Shown: piece by piece, positions 24,390 through 32,126 of the stretch
Position numbering within the stretch: the first letter of the stretch is position 1
Layout: every line of letters starts with the position of its first letter
Origin: an uncultured Methanobacteriaceae archaeon
GTDB lineage: Archaea; Methanobacteriota; Methanobacteria; Methanobacteriales; Methanobacteriaceae
Assembly: GCA_902782945.1 (NCBI GenBank)
Contig: CACZOU010000036.1
Location: forward strand, 1-32,227
Length of the DNA: 32,227 nt
Reading direction: 5' to 3'
Program-made: the position numbers and the translations under genes
Notes under the pieces: model-generated
What the model was told of the DNA's origin: nothing
The model's database searches: none
Seen by the model: the letters and a program-made list of their open reading frames with translations, nothing else

Positions 24390-25004
24390 CTAGTAAGGAT
24401 CTTCTATAGCATTAACAGGACAATTTTCGTAACATGTACCACAATCAAGACAATGATTAGGCATTATATGATATGGACTTCCTTCTTCTATAGCATTTTG
24501 AGGACAGGTAGCTTTACATACATCACATTCTATACAATTATCAGTTATCACATATTTTTTATTGAAATATGTTGATTCTTCAGTGTTTATCTTGAATGTT
24601 TTCCGATATATTGGTTTTTGGGTTAAATCAAAGAATTCCATTTCTCCACATTCTACCTTAAATGGTTCTAAGATGTATCGTGCATCACCTGGATAAACAT
24701 TATTCATATACTTATTTTTTTCAAACATTTTATCTATCCATTTGTGTTGATCTTCTAATTGTTTTACTTCACCTATTATACGTACTGTTTTATTATCTTT
24801 TAATCCTACTAATGCAATGTGATTGTTTTCTTGTAATTGTTTATAGAATCTTTTTCCTCTTGCAGTTAGGAAGTATACTGTTTCTCCATCTTCTAACATT
24901 ACATCTATTACCCTACTTTGCGGATTTCCATCCTTATCTACTGTAGCTATAGTTGTATCTATTAATTCTCTTAAAAATTTTAAGCAATCCTGTTTACTAT
25001 CCAT
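24390..25004 (-). CDS. PPOX-type flavin protein fused to two-cluster ferredoxin domain
   Basis: 204 residues in two parts. Residues 1-135 are a pyridoxamine-5'-phosphate-oxidase-like split barrel (IATVDKDGNPQSRVIDVML, YFLTARGKRFYKQLQENNHIALVG), which normally binds FMN or F420. Residues 150-204 are a ferredoxin domain with C157/C160/C163/C167 and C185/C188/C191/C195, each CX2CX2CX3CP, for two 4Fe-4S clusters. It should pass electrons between a flavin-type cofactor and ferredoxin. It is the last gene of the RiPP operon: its AAGGAG lies within the last codons of the dehydrogenase gene and only 5 bases separate the two, so translation is coupled. It may supply electrons to the radical SAM enzyme or act on the peptide. 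Confidence 0.85.
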   Translation of the reverse strand: MDSKQDCLKFLRELIDTTIATVDKDGNPQSRVIDVMLEDGETVYFLTARGKRFYKQLQENNHIALVGLKDNKTVRIIGEVKQLEDQHKWIDKMFEKNKYMNNVYPGDARYILEPFKVECGEMEFFDLTQKPIYRKTFKINTEESTYFNKKYVITDNCIECDVCKATCPQNAIEEGSPYHIMPNHCLDCGTCYENCPVNAIEDPY

Positions 25005-25009
25005 AAAAT

Positions 25010-25999
25010 TTACTCCTTATTATTGATTACTACTATTTTCCCTAATTTTTTATTATTCTCTGTTACACTATGTGCTTTTCCAATTTCTTCTAATGAATAT
25101 TTATCTGCAATGATTGGTCTTATATCATTCTTGTAAATATATCTAAATATTTCATTCATCTTTTCCTGTGTTGGGTAATTACTATAGAATGATGTAAGAT
25201 ATTTATCATTTGGTATATCAATAATAGGATCGAATTTTTCTATTGTTTCTTGTCCACCAAGTATACCTGTAATGCATAAAGTTCCATGTTTTTGCAGAGC
25301 TTTGAATGATTCCTTCATAGTTAAAGGACCAAGCAGTTCAAGTACCTTACTAACACCCTCAGGAGCTAATGATAATATATTAGTTATTAGATTATCATCA
25401 TCTATGAGAGCATAGCTTGCTCCATACATACTAAGATATTTAAGCCTGTCACGGCTACGAGTAGTAGCTATTACTGTAGCACCACACCTGGAGGCTAATT
25501 GTATTGCAGCTATACCAACAGTACTACTTCCACCACGGATGAGTATAACATCCCTACTGTTTAATTCTAATGAATCAAATAAGGAACAATAGGCTGTGAA
25601 GAATGTTTCTGGAAGTGCACTGATTTCCTCTACACTATACTTCTCTGCCAGTTTTTCATCTATTTTAAAAACGTTAGATTCTGGTAGAAGGGCGTACTCT
25701 GCATAGCTTCCATCAAAGCTTCTGCCCATACCTCCCATTAATGCTACAACATGGTCTCCTATATCCAGACAACAATCTGATTTATCAACAACAACACCAT
25801 AACATTCAATACCTGGTATAACGGGCAAGTTAATATAATCCTCATCTGCCTCATATTCCCTGAGTATTAACTCTGAACGATTAAGACCAAAACCTAATAC
25901 TTCTACTAATACCCAGCCATTCTTTACTTCTGGCTTAGCTATCTCTGACACGTGTAATTGACTAGCTTCACATGTCTCGGTTAGTAATACTGCTTTCAT
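25010..25999 (-). CDS. Medium-chain dehydrogenase/quinone oxidoreductase-like protein
   Basis: 329 residues of the MDR superfamily, quinone-reductase-like branch. An N-terminal GroES-like domain (FGLNRSELILREYE, PVIPGIECYGVVV) is followed by a Rossmann domain with GGSSTVGIAAIQLASRCGA and TTRSRDR, the latter favouring NADPH. The structural-zinc cysteine lobe of classic alcohol dehydrogenases is absent. The start is ATG 25997-25999 (MKAVLLTE, the standard MDR start); AGGTGA overlaps the stop codon of the radical SAM gene. Being eight bases behind the maturase, it probably reduces or oxidises an intermediate or the peptide itself, or supplies electrons. The substrate is unknown. Confidence 0.87.
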   Translation of the reverse strand: MKAVLLTETCEASQLHVSEIAKPEVKNGWVLVEVLGFGLNRSELILREYEADEDYINLPVIPGIECYGVVVDKSDCCLDIGDHVVALMGGMGRSFDGSYAEYALLPESNVFKIDEKLAEKYSVEEISALPETFFTAYCSLFDSLELNSRDVILIRGGSSTVGIAAIQLASRCGATVIATTRSRDRLKYLSMYGASYALIDDDNLITNILSLAPEGVSKVLELLGPLTMKESFKALQKHGTLCITGILGGQETIEKFDPIIDIPNDKYLTSFYSNYPTQEKMNEIFRYIYKNDIRPIIADKYSLEEIGKAHSVTENNKKLGKIVVINNKE

Positions 26000-26007
26000 G
26001 AAATCAC

Positions 26008-27033
26008 CTATATTTTCTTCCAACACTGAGGGTCACTACTATACATAGAACCCGTATAACCATAGCTTACAGCAGGACAGCCCCTACAGAATCTTAGTAA
26101 TTCACATTTACTGCATTTCTCGAAATTCTCGTATTGTCTGTATTCATCCATCTTTCTACTGGTAAATAGTGATACAATATTTTCCTCAAAGGCATTACCA
26201 ATTAGACTGTTCATACGTCTACAAGCATATACATTACCATTTGGCAGTATTGTTACATGAGAATTACCACAGTTACATCCATCATAGATTACATCATCAT
26301 CTAAATCACTAGGGATTTCAAATAATCCTTTTTCATACAGGAATAATGTCCATAGATGATCTTTTAAATCAAAATTAGTACTGGAATCCTTGTATTGTTC
26401 ATATTTATCCCAGCATTTCTCTAAAAACTGATGATATTCCTCTGGCGTCATATGACTGTCCTCATCAAATCCTTCAGGACAATATCTTGCAAAACTATAA
26501 GTATCAACACCATGCTCTACCACTACATCAATTAATTCTGGTATTTCATCCATATTAACTTTAGAGACTGTTGTCATGATATTAACATTCATACCAGCAT
26601 CTTTTAGTACTTTAATCTTATCTAGTGTTGTATCATATGAACCAGGCATTCTGAAGTAATCATGTGTTTTTCTTAAACCATCTAGTGATAATTGGTATGC
26701 AAGGCATCCTGCATCCTTTAATTTTTCACATACTTCACTTGTTAGATGGAAGGGATTGCCCATAATACCAAATTTAATGTTATTTTCCTTAAATAAGTTT
26801 ATTAACTTCCAGAAATCTGGATGAAGTAGTGGATCTCCACCTGTGACATAAAAGAATGGTTCTCTGTTTACTATGTTACACATGTTTATACAGTTATTGA
26901 ATATATCCTCTAAATCATTAATACTTGTTGTTGTTAGATTTGTTGTATGTTCATTATTAAATATATAACAGTGTTTGCAGCGTTGGTCACATTCATCTGT
27001 TATATGCCATTGAAATGCGAAAAAATCTCTCAT
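26008..27033 (-). CDS. Radical SAM/SPASM peptide maturase
   Basis: 341 residues. The radical SAM cluster motif is C15/C19/C22 in ECDQRCKHC (CX3CX2C), followed by a GGDPLLHP SAM-binding motif and a TIM-barrel core. The C-terminal SPASM-like region carries many cysteines (DGCNCGN, YACRRMN, KCSKCELLRFCRGCP, PQCWK), enough for two auxiliary 4Fe-4S clusters. Such enzymes install thioether or carbon-carbon links in ribosomal peptides. There is no N-terminal RiPP-recognition domain; the core begins at residue 7. It lies 85 bases after the gene for the ACGS-repeat peptide on the same strand, so that peptide is the probable substrate. GAGAG is a weak ribosome site. Confidence 0.9.
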   Translation of the reverse strand: MRDFFAFQWHITDECDQRCKHCYIFNNEHTTNLTTTSINDLEDIFNNCINMCNIVNREPFFYVTGGDPLLHPDFWKLINLFKENNIKFGIMGNPFHLTSEVCEKLKDAGCLAYQLSLDGLRKTHDYFRMPGSYDTTLDKIKVLKDAGMNVNIMTTVSKVNMDEIPELIDVVVEHGVDTYSFARYCPEGFDEDSHMTPEEYHQFLEKCWDKYEQYKDSSTNFDLKDHLWTLFLYEKGLFEIPSDLDDDVIYDGCNCGNSHVTILPNGNVYACRRMNSLIGNAFEENIVSLFTSRKMDEYRQYENFEKCSKCELLRFCRGCPAVSYGYTGSMYSSDPQCWKKI

Positions 27034-27060
27034 ATATAATCTCTCTATGATAATAAAAAA

Positions 27061-27112
27061 ATAGGTTAAAAAAATGTAAAAAGGGAAAAAAGTTATTAAA
27101 AATTATTTGTTT
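27061..27112 (-). terminator. T-tracts between peptide gene and maturase gene
   Basis: Read on the minus strand, the 85 bases between the peptide stop and the maturase start contain four runs of five to seven T within about 50 bases, without a G/C stem. In archaea such tracts terminate transcription, often partially. This would give abundant peptide mRNA and less read-through into the enzymes. Confidence 0.45.
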
Positions 27113-27118
27113 TACTAT

Positions 27119-27364
27119 TTATAAGCTAATTTCACTACCACATGCAGTATTGATTTCGCTTCCACATGCTGTACTTACTTTACTTCCACAGGCTGTATTA
27201 ACTTCACTACCACAGGCAGTGCTGATTTCACTACCGCATGCTGTACTTACTTTACTTCCACAAGCAGTATTGATTTCACTACCGCAAGCTGTGTTTAAGT
27301 AGTTTTTAGAGTTTTTTGATTGGTAATAATTAGCGTTTTTAGTCCAAGAGTTTAATTTGTACAT
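27119..27364 (-). CDS. ACGS-repeat RiPP precursor peptide
   Basis: 81-residue peptide. Residues 1-23 (rich in N, K, S and Y) look like a short leader with no cysteine. Residues 24-79 are seven exact 8-residue repeats of [N/S]TACGS[E/K][I/V], with cysteines at 27, 35, 43, 51, 59, 67 and 75, and the tail is SL. The seventh position runs E,K,E,E,K,E,E. AAGGAG lies 10 bases before the ATG. Directly downstream are a radical SAM/SPASM enzyme and two redox genes. I recall an NCBI/TIGRFAM family named ACGX-repeat peptide paired with such maturases; the match has not been tested here. The likely product carries one modification per cysteine, perhaps Cys-sulfur-to-carbon links or metal sites. Confidence 0.88.
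   Translation of the reverse strand: MYKLNSWTKNANYYQSKNSKNYLNTACGSEINTACGSKVSTACGSEISTACGSEVNTACGSKVSTACGSEINTACGSEISL
27128..27295 (-). repeat. Seven tandem 24-base coding repeats of the precursor peptide
   Basis: The 168 bases encoding residues 24-79 are seven head-to-tail 24-base units. The units differ at many third codon positions (for example GCATG, GCAAG and GCAGG variants on the plus strand) while the TACGS residues stay fixed. That pattern indicates old repeats kept by selection on protein sequence rather than recent slippage. Confidence 0.9.
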
Positions 27365-27450
27365 TGTATTAATTCTCCTTTTGATTTAGTTTATTTTTTT
27401 TAATATGAGTCATATAATTCTAACTCTTATTTTATAATATTATTTTTCTC

Positions 27451-27501
27451 TTATTTAAAGAAAATGTAATCTTAATGTTACTTAGTTACTAAAAAGTTAC
27501 C
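27451..27501. promoter_or_regulatory. Divergent promoter with triple GTTAC repeats (candidate HxlR operator)
   Basis: The 194-base gap between the divergent peptide and HxlR genes holds GTTACT at 27477-27482, GTTACT at 27485-27490 and GTTACC at 27496-27501. On the minus strand CTTTAAATAAG (complement of about 27450-27460) is a TATA-like box for the peptide gene, so the repeats lie just upstream of it, at an activator or repressor position. HxlR-family sites in other microbes also contain GTTAC/GTAAC elements. Confidence 0.5.
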
Positions 27502-27558
27502 ATAATATCTAATAGTAGTAATAATATAAAGTTTTATAGTATTTAAGGATTAGATTTT

Positions 27559-27957
27559 ATGACAAATGATAAAGATGAGATTCCATGTCCTATGGAATTA
27601 GCAATTCAGTTAATTAATAAGAAGTGGGTTATTCAGATTATTAGGGACATGTTTTTTGGTAAGACTCATTTTAGTGAGTTTAAGGAGGATAAACCTGGCC
27701 TATCTAATAAGGTTTTATCTGGTTGTCTTAAGAATTTGGAAGAAAATGGTTTGATTGAGAAGAATATTTCTGATATTAATGGTGTTGTTGATATTTCTTA
27801 TAATCTTACTGATCATGGTCGTGCTTTAAATAAGGTTATTTATGAGCTTGCCATGTATACTTTGAATGAGGATATTAATAATAAGATTTATGATGATGAA
27901 CAGAAGAAAGAAATTGGTGAATATTTTAGGGATAAGTTAAATATTGATGATAATTAA
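27559..27957 (+). CDS. HxlR family transcriptional regulator
   Basis: 132-residue winged-helix regulator. The family hallmark is IPCPMELAIQLINKKWVIQIIRDMFFGKTHFSEFK, with C10 in the position of the redox- or electrophile-sensing cysteine of HxlR proteins such as YodB and HypR. The recognition helix is in LSNKVLSGCLKNLEENGLI. The gene is divergent from the RiPP operon and separated by 194 bases that hold GTTAC repeats, so it probably controls that operon, perhaps in response to oxidants or quinones. Its codons are strongly T/G-ending (GTT, ATT, GGT, AAG), unlike most genes in the window. Confidence 0.88.
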   Translation: MTNDKDEIPCPMELAIQLINKKWVIQIIRDMFFGKTHFSEFKEDKPGLSNKVLSGCLKNLEENGLIEKNISDINGVVDISYNLTDHGRALNKVIYELAMYTLNEDINNKIYDDEQKKEIGEYFRDKLNIDDN

Positions 27958-28573
27958 TATTTTTTTTATTGTTTTTTTATGCAAAAGTTTAGTATTTAAA
28001 AGCAAGATTATTAGAAATTATTACACATATTTTTAATAAAAAAATTACTAAAATACTAAAATGAGTATAGTTGATGTATATGTATTGGTTGATTTATAGT
28101 GTTTTTGAAGAGTTTTTTACATGTATTTCTGTTGAATGAAAAATTGAAATTTACTTCGTTAAACCCAGCTATAACGAACTAAAAAAATATCACCCACAAA
28201 AAACACAAAAACAAAAAACAACCCATCACCACAAAAAATTCTATTACAAACGAACTAATTTTAGACAAATGTTGTAAAACAAAAAAGTAATAAAAAATTC
28301 AATAAAAATAATAACTGATAGAAAATAGAAAAAATAATAGAATATAAACATGACAAAAAATATCATACTCCTAAAAAAATAAAAAGAAAAAGATTATCAC
28401 TAAAAATCAAACACTCAACACTACAAAAAAAATAACAAAAATAATACAACACGTTACACAATAAACATGAAAATAGAAAAAATCAACTCAATACTAATTC
28501 CAATATAATCCCTAAAAATCCAAAATTTTTATCCAAAAATTCAGACTTTACTAAAATAGTAAAAATATTATAG

Positions 28574-28587
28574 TACATGTACATGTA
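28574..28587. promoter_or_regulatory. 14-base palindrome TACATGTACATGTA, copy 1
   Basis: Perfect palindrome, found again 216 bases downstream. Two overlapping TACATGTA units make it a candidate binding site for a dimeric regulator. A shorter TACATGTA is present at 28117-28124. Confidence 0.5.
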
Positions 28588-28789
28588 ATATATTAAAAAA
28601 CATATTCTAAGAAGATTATAATTGATGAAAAAAAATCAACTCCTAAAAATTTACAATTCTACATAAATTTTCATAAAAAAGATATTAAAATTATGATTTT
28701 TTATATATTTTAAATTATTAATTGATTAGATTATATTAAAAAATTACTTCAATTTAAAAAATACTATTAAACAGTGAAAAATGAGTTAA

Positions 28790-28803
28790 TACATGTACAT
28801 GTA
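28790..28803. promoter_or_regulatory. 14-base palindrome TACATGTACATGTA, copy 2
   Basis: Identical to the copy at 28574-28587. It lies 290 bases before the acyltransferase gene start. Confidence 0.5.
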
Positions 28804-29092
28804 GCTATAAAAAATTGATTTTTATCATGGAAAAATATCATAAATAACTTACTTATCTATGTAAATTCAATTACCATTAATAACTCTTTCTAATACTTTT
28901 TTTATAATTATACTATTTAGGTTATTAAATTTTAATTGATTAAATATTATATTAGGGTGTTATTTTTTTAAATAAAATTAACTTTATCTTACAATTTAAA
29001 AAGTATTACCATAACCTTTTAATACAAGTAGCATATTTAATTAATAATATTAATCTATACATTTTAAAATTAATAATGAAGAATTGATATCA

Positions 29093-30193
29093 ATGTTTAA
29101 AAACAATAATGAAAATCATGTAGTAAATGAACGAATTACATATGTAGACCAATTAAGAACACTAAGCATAATATGGCTAATACTAATAAATGTAGCATTC
29201 ACATTCAGATTTCAAAACTCGGCGACATTAGAAGAATATGTATTATTCACATCATTTGCATTTGGAGTACCAGTATTTCTAATGCTTCTAGGATTACTAA
29301 TGTTAGAAAGAGACTACACTGATATAAAAAACTTCCTAAAAACAGACTTCATACGCATACTAATACCATTCCTTATATGGAACACAGTAATGGCTATTAT
29401 AGCAACAATAAACAATAACGGATTTATACTAACTACAGCTACATTATACCAGTTCTATCTAAATTTCATGAAACAACACTGGTATGCATGGATGTTACTA
29501 GGAATATATCTATCACTACCAATCCTAAGTGAATTTATCAGATCATGGAAACTAAAAGGAGCAGCATACTACCTAATACTAGGAGTAATAGCATCAATAA
29601 TATATCAGGCACTAGCATACTACAACACACCCAGCTACTTCAACCTCACATTCTTCATAGGACCACTAATATACGTATTTGCAGGATACTATTTTGAAAA
29701 CAAGGAAATAAAACTATCACACAACAAAATAGTAACAATAGGATTCATAATATTTCTATTAACATCAATTATAATTATATACAACGCTGTAGTAATCAAC
29801 CACTACACATTCACTATACTACTACATCATTATAATTTCTTCACACACTCCTACCTAGACGTAAGTCTAATAGTAGTATTACAAGCCATAGGATTATTCC
29901 TTGTATTCAAATACATCAACATGAACGTAACAGGACTCTTAATACCAATAAAACACGTACTAGAAAACAGATGGATAATGAAATTCACAACATCAATAAG
30001 CAGGTCATGCTATGGAATATACCTTACACATCAATCACTTATAATAATACTAACAACACTAATCAGCCAATTTTCAATAAACGAGGCATACGGAACAATA
30101 ATACTCACAATCATAATACTACTAACAAGCTGGTTTATAATACTATTACTAAAAAAAGTAGGAGTCCCAACAAAATATATAGGATACGATTAA
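29093..30193 (+). CDS. Acyltransferase-3-type polytopic membrane protein lacking the usual catalytic His
   Basis: About 366 residues with ten or so membrane helices, the size and layout of acyltransferase family 3 (OafA/WecH-like O-acetylases). The N-terminal helix YVDQLRTLSIIWLILINVAF matches the family's first helix with its LRxLxI pattern, but the conserved R-X10-H motif reads R-X10-N: Asn sits where the proposed catalytic His should be. LTHQSLIIILT near the end is typical of the last helices. Members transfer acyl groups to cell-surface glycans or lipids. ATG 29091-29093 region is taken as start; an in-frame TTG at 29084 would add three residues. Ribosome site weak (GAAG). A T8 tract follows the stop. 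Confidence 0.8.
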   Translation: MFKNNNENHVVNERITYVDQLRTLSIIWLILINVAFTFRFQNSATLEEYVLFTSFAFGVPVFLMLLGLLMLERDYTDIKNFLKTDFIRILIPFLIWNTVMAIIATINNNGFILTTATLYQFYLNFMKQHWYAWMLLGIYLSLPILSEFIRSWKLKGAAYYLILGVIASIIYQALAYYNTPSYFNLTFFIGPLIYVFAGYYFENKEIKLSHNKIVTIGFIIFLLTSIIIIYNAVVINHYTFTILLHHYNFFTHSYLDVSLIVVLQAIGLFLVFKYINMNVTGLLIPIKHVLENRWIMKFTTSISRSCYGIYLTHQSLIIILTTLISQFSINEAYGTIILTIIILLTSWFIILLLKKVGVPTKYIGYD

Positions 30194-30216
30194 AAAAAAA
30201 AATATTTAAAATTATC

Positions 30217-30234
30217 TTCCCCCTCCTTTTTTTT
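30217..30234 (+). terminator. C-rich/T8 tract after the acyltransferase gene
   Basis: The pyrimidine tract CTTCCCCCTCC followed by eight T (30227-30234) lies about 25 bases after the stop codon, with no hairpin; a typical archaeal intrinsic terminator. Confidence 0.5.
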
Positions 30235-30292
30235 ATTATTAGACATTTCTTATAAAAATTTTATATAATCTATAAGATATTGTACATTTAAA

Positions 30293-31028
30293 TCATAGTT
30301 CTATTTCAAAAATAAGTGGAACATGATCACTTTTCATATTTTCACAGCCCACAAATTCTTCATAAGATCCAATTGATAATGTTTTTACTAAATTAGGTGT
30401 TGAAAACACATAATCTATGTGGTAAGGTTTATCTTTATGAAAATATTGATAAAATGTAGGAACGGATTCTTTTCCTTCTTTTTCTTGAGATAGTTCATGA
30501 TATATACTTTTTAAATTCATTGAATTAAATAGTTTAACCATGTCCATATGACCCTTTCCATTATTCTTATCCCAAATTTTATTACTGTTAAAATCTCCAC
30601 AGAATATAATTTTTCCTGATTTTTTTATTTTTTCTTTAAATATTCTAAGATAGGCTATCATTTCTTCAACGTAATATGAGTTTAACTTTGTATTATTTTG
30701 TGTCCATACACCCACTAAATCAAAATAATTATTAACATTAATTGATAAAAATAATTCATGTTTTGAATTCCAGAAGTTGTTTTTTAAGGCGATATCTTTT
30801 TTTGCAAAAATTAGTAATCCTTTATCTTCATATAATTTTCCATCTTTATAAGAACCAATCCAATAATGATTTGAAATAATGTCAAGATATTCTTTATACT
30901 TAGATTGATGAGCGTATTTCTCTGGTCTTTCAGCTTCAGAAATTATATAAATATCTGCATTATATTTTAAAACTTTTTTTATATTTATTACGAAAGGCTC
31001 GGTTACAATTCCAACTAATAATTTTCAT
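30293..31028 (-). pseudogene. Endonuclease/exonuclease/phosphatase-fold gene with one frameshift
   Basis: From ATG 31026-31028 the gene reads MKIISWNCNRAFRNKYKK and then runs into a stop, because a run of seven A (complement of 30974-30980) has one base too many. With six A the frame continues without interruption to 30293, giving about 244 residues. All motifs of the EEP fold are kept: WNCN, the metal-binding E in IISEAERPEKY, GDFNSN, HIDYVF and the final SDHVPLIFE. The enzyme would cut nucleic acid or a phosphodiester. The single homopolymer change may be a real inactivation, phase variation, or a sequencing error. The fragment from the in-frame GTG at 30715 (140 residues) lacks the N-terminal metal site. 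Confidence 0.85.
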
Positions 31029-31379
31029 ATAATTTCACTCTTATTTAAGTAAATATATAACTCATTTTTTATTTATTCTTTTTTAAATTCATGATTTTTA
31101 AATAATTATTTGTTACAATTTATTTACATAAGTATAATGTTTCTCTGCTTATTAATAGTAGAATAGTTATCTTTTAAAAAAATAATAGAGGCTAAATAAT
31201 CCCTAAGATATCCCTCTTGATTTATTATATAACAAAAAAATACTCGAAAAATATATACATTCATGATTAATAGTTTTTTAATATAAACTAAAAAAAGGTT
31301 TTAAATTATCAATTACTTATCTAATGAATTAAAATTGTTTAATTAAAAATAAAAAAAGTAAGGTTAATGGAGAAATGAG
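31029..31379. other. Short gene-free gap
   Basis: About 350 AT-rich bases between two minus-strand genes. I see no coding frame or structured repeat. It should hold the promoter of the EEP gene and, on the minus strand, the T-rich 3' end of the secreted-protein gene. Confidence 0.4.
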
Positions 31380-32126
31380 TTATTTACGACTTTTGTAGTA
31401 TTCACCTGACATATGATTATCTCCACCATAATAATCGTAATGTCCGGGTCCATAATAAGTGTATTCACCATCATCCTGTTGAACTGTCACTGGATGATCC
31501 ACACTTGCATGTTGATGACTAGCATCACGTTTTGGGTCGTAATCAGGGTCTATATTATTATTGTTATCGTTTGTTTTCTTGTTTATTTCCTGATTATTAG
31601 ATAAGTCATTAATACTTGTATTCTTCATCTGACTTGTCATGTTAGTTATTGAGGAATTTGAAGCAATCTGAGGTATTCCTGTTTTATTCATTGTTTTTAC
31701 TGCATGTGTCACCTGATTTATGTCTGTTCCTGTTATTACTATCATATAGTTTTTCTGAATATCCTCTTCGTAGTATGTGTATGTTCCACTTTTGTTATAT
31801 ACTGATATATTATCATATGTGATGTTTGAACCTATATTGGAGCTTTGTTGTGTACCAATATCCCAACCTGCCTGTAATGATCCGTTAATATCGTTTGTAT
31901 CTCTTACAGACCATGATTTTATGCTTAGATTATTTTTTGAGTCACTGTATGAATTATAGTTTGCACTATTATTTTGTACGGATGCATTACTACTTGGTAC
32001 TTCTAATGTTATTCCACTCATTGATATTGTCTTATATTGTGGCTGAAGTGTGTAATATGCTCCTGCACTAATAGTACAGAGTAATATTACTAATATTAGT
32101 AATACCACTATGTTTTTTGTTCTCAT
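31380..32126 (-). CDS. Membrane-anchored secreted protein, function unknown
   Basis: 248 residues: an N-terminal basic stretch MRTKN and one hydrophobic helix (about 5-24) act as signal anchor, with the rest outside. Residues 32-155 (YKTISMSGITLEVPSSN and SWSVRDTNDINGSLQAGWDI through MIVITGTDINQVTHAVKTM) form a small beta-alpha domain of a kind often seen in Methanobrevibacter and Methanosphaera secreted proteins of unknown role. A long Asn/Ser/Thr/Asp-rich linker follows, and the tail is rich in Tyr, His, Gly and Asp (GEYTYYGPGHYDYYGGDNHMSGEYY), which could bind metal or interact with the cell wall. AGGAGA lies eight bases before the ATG. Confidence 0.7.
   Translation of the reverse strand: MRTKNIVVLLILVILLCTISAGAYYTLQPQYKTISMSGITLEVPSSNASVQNNSANYNSYSDSKNNLSIKSWSVRDTNDINGSLQAGWDIGTQQSSNIGSNITYDNISVYNKSGTYTYYEEDIQKNYMIVITGTDINQVTHAVKTMNKTGIPQIASNSSITNMTSQMKNTSINDLSNNQEINKKTNDNNNNIDPDYDPKRDASHQHASVDHPVTVQQDDGEYTYYGPGHYDYYGGDNHMSGEYYKSRK

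Larger units (their letters stand above)
27958..29083. other. Gene-free 1.1 kb region with strand-composition switch and palindromes
   Basis: No open frame here looks like a gene. From 27958 to about 28150 the plus strand is T/G-rich; after about 28160 it becomes A/C-rich, with no G at all from 28177 to 28251. The switch lies at an inverted repeat TTCGTTA (28155-28161) / TAACGAA (28172-28178); AACGAACTAA recurs at 28249-28258. Two identical 14-base palindromes occur further on. The last 100 bases should hold the promoter of the acyltransferase gene. Confidence 0.5.

Noticed and set aside
27128-27295. Regular 24-base repeats that could suggest a CRISPR-like array
   Set aside because: The units are directly adjacent without spacers, differ at third codon positions and encode a fixed peptide motif after a good start codon and ribosome site.
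28181-28560. A/C-rich stretch with several 35-45 codon open runs as an eroded gene
   Set aside because: The translations are low-complexity Lys/Asn/Thr with frequent stops and no recognisable motif; composition alone explains them.
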